From NCBI GenBank assembly GCA_049840595.1, contig JASGKO010000037.1:1-30960 (forward strand): a DNA stretch of 30,960 nt, given 5' to 3'. Origin of the DNA: JASGKO01 sp049840595 (GTDB lineage: Bacteria > Verrucomicrobiota > Verrucomicrobiia > Chthoniobacterales > Chthoniobacteraceae). How positions within the stretch are numbered: the stretch's first letter is position 1; the number at the start of each line of letters is the position of its first letter. Position numbers and translations under genes: made by a program. The notes below the pieces were generated by a model. The model ran no database searches and was not told the origin of the DNA. It worked only from the letters and a program-made list of their open reading frames with translations. Below are positions 29,579 to 30,960 of the stretch, piece by piece.

Positions 29579-30410
29579 TCATTCGCCGCTCGGCAACGGA
29601 AATTCCGCCAGGGTTTTTCCGACGACAAAGCGTCCGCCTTCCTTGATCACTTCACGGAAGTAGAGCTGCCCCTTCTCAATATCCACCAGCCGCTGCCGGG
29701 AGAGGGGAAAGAATCCCCCATTGTTCAAAACCGTCACTCCGCCTCGCTGCCACATCCCTGCATAATGGGTATGCCCCAGCACGATGAATTTCGCCTTCGG
29801 CCAGGTAGCGATGGACCAGCCGTACCGCCCGTTTCGGCGTGAGCATCCAGCAGCGAATGATGTGGAGCGGACGCCATGGCGGCCAGCTTTGATGGGCCAC
29901 CGTGAGCAGCTTCGCCAGCGGACCGTGGTTCACCGGCGGCTCGCGCAGTTGCAGGGCCAGCGCCGCCTGTTTGCTCGCATGCAGGCGATGCTCCAGTGTG
30001 GTCAAGGCGTCCGCATCCATCGTCGAGAGCGCTTCGGAATGCGCGGCTGCCACGTATTTCGCCTCGTGGCTCCAGGGCGAGATGCTGTAGAAAAGAATGT
30101 CCCCATGCGTGATCAGCACCCTCTCGCGCACCAGATCGAGATGGTTCGTCGGCGATACGATCGGGTCGTGGTTTCCATTGATGAAAATCGGCACCACGTC
30201 CAGCCGCGCGCAGAGCTGGCGCAGTTCCGCCAGCGTCTTCTCCGCCGCCTCGCGTTGCGAGCGGTAGCGCATCTCCACCGTATCGCCGTTGAAAACCACG
30301 GTTTCCCGCCCCTCCAGCAGAGGGACGAGTTGCTCCTGATCTTCCACGATCGTGGCCGGATGTCCGAGGTGCAGATCGGAAAGAATGCGGATCGGTGTCT
30401 CGAAGTTCAT
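29579..30410 (-). CDS. Metallophosphoesterase, calcineurin-like (one frameshift)
   Basis: This is a two-metal phosphoesterase of the calcineurin-like superfamily. The motifs DLHLGH, FNGDTVE, NGNHD, ITHGD and, in the shifted frame, GHTHYAGMW are all present, giving the complete metal set. The frame breaks near the GG at 29813-29814 (plus strand), where one base is extra. Removing it joins TPKRAVRLV to IATWPKAKFIVLGHTHYAGM, giving about 276 residues. I start at the ATG at 30410, 7 bases past the yjbQ stop. Related proteins include UDP-2,3-diacylglucosamine hydrolase-like and phosphodiesterase families; the substrate is not known. Confidence 0.87.
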
Positions 30411-30417
30411 TCGCGAG

Positions 30418-30837
30418 TTATTCGCCAATTACGCTTACTACGATTCGCCGCCGATGCGAGGCCCGGCGGTGCTCGAAAAGAAAAATCCCCTGCCACGTCC
30501 CGAGGGTGAGCCGACCACTGGCGACCGGAATCGCCTCGCTGGTCCGAGTCAGCACCATGCGGATATGGCTCGGCATGTCATCCGGCCCCTCGGCGGTGTG
30601 GACAAAATAATCAGCATCCTCCGGCACCAGCCGGTTGAAATATTCCTCCAGGTCCACCCGTGCCGAGCGGTCCGCGTTTTCGTAAATAATCAGGCTCGCG
30701 CTGGTGTGCTGGATGAAAACCGTCGCCAATCCCACGCGAATTCCGCTCTCGGCGACGATTCTCCCCACCGCATCGGTGATCTCGTAGGTGCCTTTTCCCC
30801 GGGTGGAAACTTCAAAACTCGCAGTATGTGCGCTCAT
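30418..30837 (-). CDS. yjbQ: YjbQ family (UPF0047) protein
   Basis: The 139-residue protein shows GTYEITDAVGRIVAESGIRV, then TVFIQHTSASLIIYENAD, DADYFVHTAEGPDDMPSHIR and LTLGTWQGIFLFEHR, the full YjbQ pattern. Members are trimers with a metal site near the HTSAS and H-x-R motifs; some have weak thiamine-phosphate synthase activity, but the true role is unclear. I chose the ATG at 30837 (MSAHTASFEV) because conservation begins there. It is the first gene of the minus-strand group yjbQ, metallophosphoesterase, yacG. Confidence 0.94.
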   Translation of the reverse strand: MSAHTASFEVSTRGKGTYEITDAVGRIVAESGIRVGLATVFIQHTSASLIIYENADRSARVDLEEYFNRLVPEDADYFVHTAEGPDDMPSHIRMVLTRTSEAIPVASGRLTLGTWQGIFLFEHRRASHRRRIVVSVIGE

Positions 30838-30891
30838 GCAGAAAGAAACTCTGCCCGATTCCATCCGCCGCGTCCATGCCCAGGAGGACGA

Positions 30892-30932
30892 ATTAAAAAT
30901 TAGAAGTTAAAACTTAAAAAATGGATGAGGCC
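30892..30932. repeat. A-rich dispersed-type repeat fragment
   Basis: ATTAAAAATTAGAAGTTAAA and CTTAAAAAATGG form an AT-rich word very unlike the GC-rich surroundings. A similar A-rich string is common between genes in Verrucomicrobia and Planctomycetes, as I recall. Only one copy is here. The last 28 bases of the window (30933-30960) hold nothing I can name. Confidence 0.35.
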
Positions 30933-30960
30933 TGCGGTCGCGAAGTTTTTGAGCCAGCGA

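Overview
The window looks like a chromosomal piece of a GC-rich Gram-negative bacterium of the PVC group, most likely Verrucomicrobiota. The signs are a type II pseudopilin-like protein with an N-terminal FTLIELL helix and a C-terminal DGHV motif, an rpmF-plsX-fabH cluster, a long GH-GT2 polysaccharide enzyme, and many structured intergenic repeats of the kind common in these genomes. The lineage is inferred from gene content only. Nearly everything is ordinary chromosomal housekeeping; I see no phage, insertion sequence, CRISPR array or obvious defence island.

The first 70 bases are not genomic. They read as an Oxford Nanopore adapter, the native-barcode flank AAGGTTAA, a damaged barcode, and the second flank CAGCACCT. 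The genome starts at base 71, inside polX. This fits a second observation: at least five single-base indels break otherwise intact conserved genes (polX twice, rpmF, the GH-GT2 enzyme and a metallophosphoesterase). They are best read as residual nanopore errors, not pseudogenes.

Layout. 71-2039: the PHP end of PolX, then a secreted GH43 arabinanase-like enzyme. 2166-5575: coaD, then DUF177-rpmF-(terminator)-plsX-fabH, covering coenzyme A and the start of phospholipid and fatty-acid synthesis. 5589-7270: the nickel regulator nikR and a NiCoT nickel permease, with a perfect NikR-type palindrome ending exactly at the permease start codon. 7366-9863: a small secreted protein, a potassium-channel/RCK protein with an unusual filter, tRNA-Val(UAC) and a coiled-coil protein with two winged-helix-like repeats. 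10041-12040: rplS-rnhB-yraN on the minus strand, divergent from tadA. 12457-17555: a lipid region with PmtA (PE to PC), an Mpo1-like membrane protein, an alpha/beta hydrolase, a membrane-anchored class III aminotransferase and phosphatidylserine decarboxylase.

17793-20651: the pseudopilin-like protein, a secreted protein of unknown role, and queA. 20668-25080 (minus strand): the GH-GT2 membrane enzyme, an ECF sigma factor and a membrane-anchored hydrolase. 25241-29263: a Fur-family regulator coupled to sufC-sufB-sufD, closed by a strong terminator. 29299-30837 (minus strand): yjbQ, a metallophosphoesterase and yacG.

Intergenic space holds at least two families of structured repeats: a ~72-bp palindrome (two copies, plus a possible half copy) and a 223-bp nested inverted repeat. 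Short pieces resembling other dispersed repeats also occur. One palindrome supplies the stop codon of psd and another encodes the tail of the hydrolase at 13865.
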